From: Paludibacteraceae bacterium | Lineage (GTDB): Bacteria > Bacteroidota > Bacteroidia > Bacteroidales > Paludibacteraceae | DNA: 64,000 nt | Reading direction: 5' to 3' | Assembly (NCBI GenBank): GCA_024692565.1 | Contig: JAILMN010000027.1 | Location: forward strand, 1 to 64,000 | Program-made: the position numbers and the translations under genes | Part shown: positions 63,576 to 64,000 of the stretch, in pieces | Layout: each line of letters starts with the position of its first letter | How positions within the stretch are numbered: the first letter of the stretch is position 1 | The notes under the pieces: generated by a model | Databases searched by the model: none | What the model was told of the DNA's origin: nothing | The model's input: only the letters and a program-made list of their open reading frames with translations

Positions 63576-64000
63576 TTACTTATACAAGTAACGTTTGATG
63601 GAGCGCTTAGGAGTCTTCTCAAACTCCTGAGCCACTAATTCGATAGCGCTGATTTGGCTATATTGCGGCAGGTCTTTGTTGACCACAATGCGATTCTCTT
63701 CCATCTGTTGGGTCAGACTCTTGGTGCCCAGCAGTTTCTTGCCATCCGCCGTGGTGTCCGGGAAGACCAGCGCAACCAGTTTATGGTCGCGATCCACCAC
63801 GATGGACTCAGCTACGCACGGCATGCAGTTCAGTTTGTCCTCCAGCTCCTCCGGGTAGATATTTTGTCCGCTCGGGCCGAGGATCATGTTCTTCGAACGA
63901 CCGTGGATATAGATATTGCCTTGTTTGTCCAGCACGCCGAGGTCGCCCGTGCGCATCCAACCGTCTTCGGTGAAGACAGCTTTGGTAGCCTCGTCGTTCT
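63576..64000 (-). CDS. AMP-forming acyl-CoA ligase, copy 2 (3' part only)
   Basis: Partial; the frame is open to the right window edge (64000), so the start is outside. The visible C-terminal domain has 'WMRTGDLGVLDKQGNIYIHGRSKNMI' (A7/A8), 'GQNIYPEELEDKLN' and 'TPKRSIKRYLYK' at the end with the catalytic Lys. It is clearly paralogous to the downstream ligase (same end motif) but carries a different insert ('KKLLGTKSLTQQMEENRIV'). Tandem duplication of the ligase is likely. Confidence 0.88.
   Translation of the reverse strand, partial: NDEATKAVFTEDGWMRTGDLGVLDKQGNIYIHGRSKNMILGPSGQNIYPEELEDKLNCMPCVAESIVVDRDHKLVALVFPDTTADGKKLLGTKSLTQQMEENRIVVNKDLPQYSQISAIELVAQEFEKTPKRSIKRYLYK

Overview
The window looks like a contiguous stretch of chromosome from a strictly anaerobic Bacteroidota, order Bacteroidales, probably an uncultured gut- or rumen-type lineage. 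The signs are Bacteroidetes-type promoters (TTTG at -33, TAnnTTTG at -7), no Shine-Dalgarno-like starts, a SusC/TonB-type receptor, MCE and DUF1573 proteins, pyruvate phosphate dikinase with a membrane pyrophosphatase, and a flavodiiron protein with rubredoxin. Genes were identified from recognisable motifs only; no database search was run.

Layout. 1-1205: the end of what may be an integrated element, holding the 3' part of an SUMF1/FGE-like gene, a small membrane protein and a tRNA 3'-end fragment. 1.2-5.9 kb: a DUF4153 membrane protein, a UmuC-type polymerase, small DUF4234 and DUF1232 membrane proteins and an iron-sulfur flavoprotein. 6.0-14.1 kb: a plus-strand run of gdhA, a two-receiver plus PEP/ATP-binding protein, a Na/Pi cotransporter, a SIMPL protein and a sodium-dependent neurotransmitter-type transporter. 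14.1-27.8 kb: a long minus-strand run, read relA/spoT, DUF1573, meaB, dnaB, asnS, TonB receptor, DUF5689 lipoprotein, cvpA and a folK-SDR fusion. 28-35 kb: amidase, MCE protein, dnaA with candidate DnaA boxes upstream, groESL on the minus strand, a BRO-N/DinD-like gene and a 6S-like RNA. 35.1-36.8 kb: one secreted protein, then about 940 bases without a convincing gene, holding an orphan promoter, two facing arrays of 11-bp repeats and hairpins. 36.8-42.3 kb: PrsW, beta-CASP nuclease, tRNA-Pro, YjjG, acyltransferase, C_GCAxxG_C_C protein and dihydrolipoyl dehydrogenase. 42.4-47.2 kb: three tandem secreted endonuclease I paralogues and a DUF3089 hydrolase. 47.3-53.2 kb: Lrp regulator, trpS, a lipoprotein, outer-membrane proteins and menaquinone methyltransferase. 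53.3-55 kb: tRNA-Glu, flavodiiron protein and a 52-residue rubredoxin. 55-64 kb: ppdK and hppA divergently transcribed, a porin-like protein and two AMP-forming acyl-CoA ligases, the second cut by the window end.

Working together: ppdK, hppA and the Na/Pi transporter point to a pyrophosphate- and phosphate-centred energy economy. The flavodiiron/rubredoxin pair and the iron-sulfur flavoprotein fit oxygen defence in an anaerobe. DnaA, DnaB and the (p)ppGpp enzyme lie within 10 kb of each other.

The most striking non-coding signal is a promoter shape repeated across the window: 22 sites, 20 of which carry an extended -33 element beginning TTGC (consensus TTGCRTATRTS), with the TTG-to-TAnnTTTG distance exactly 23 bases at each site located.
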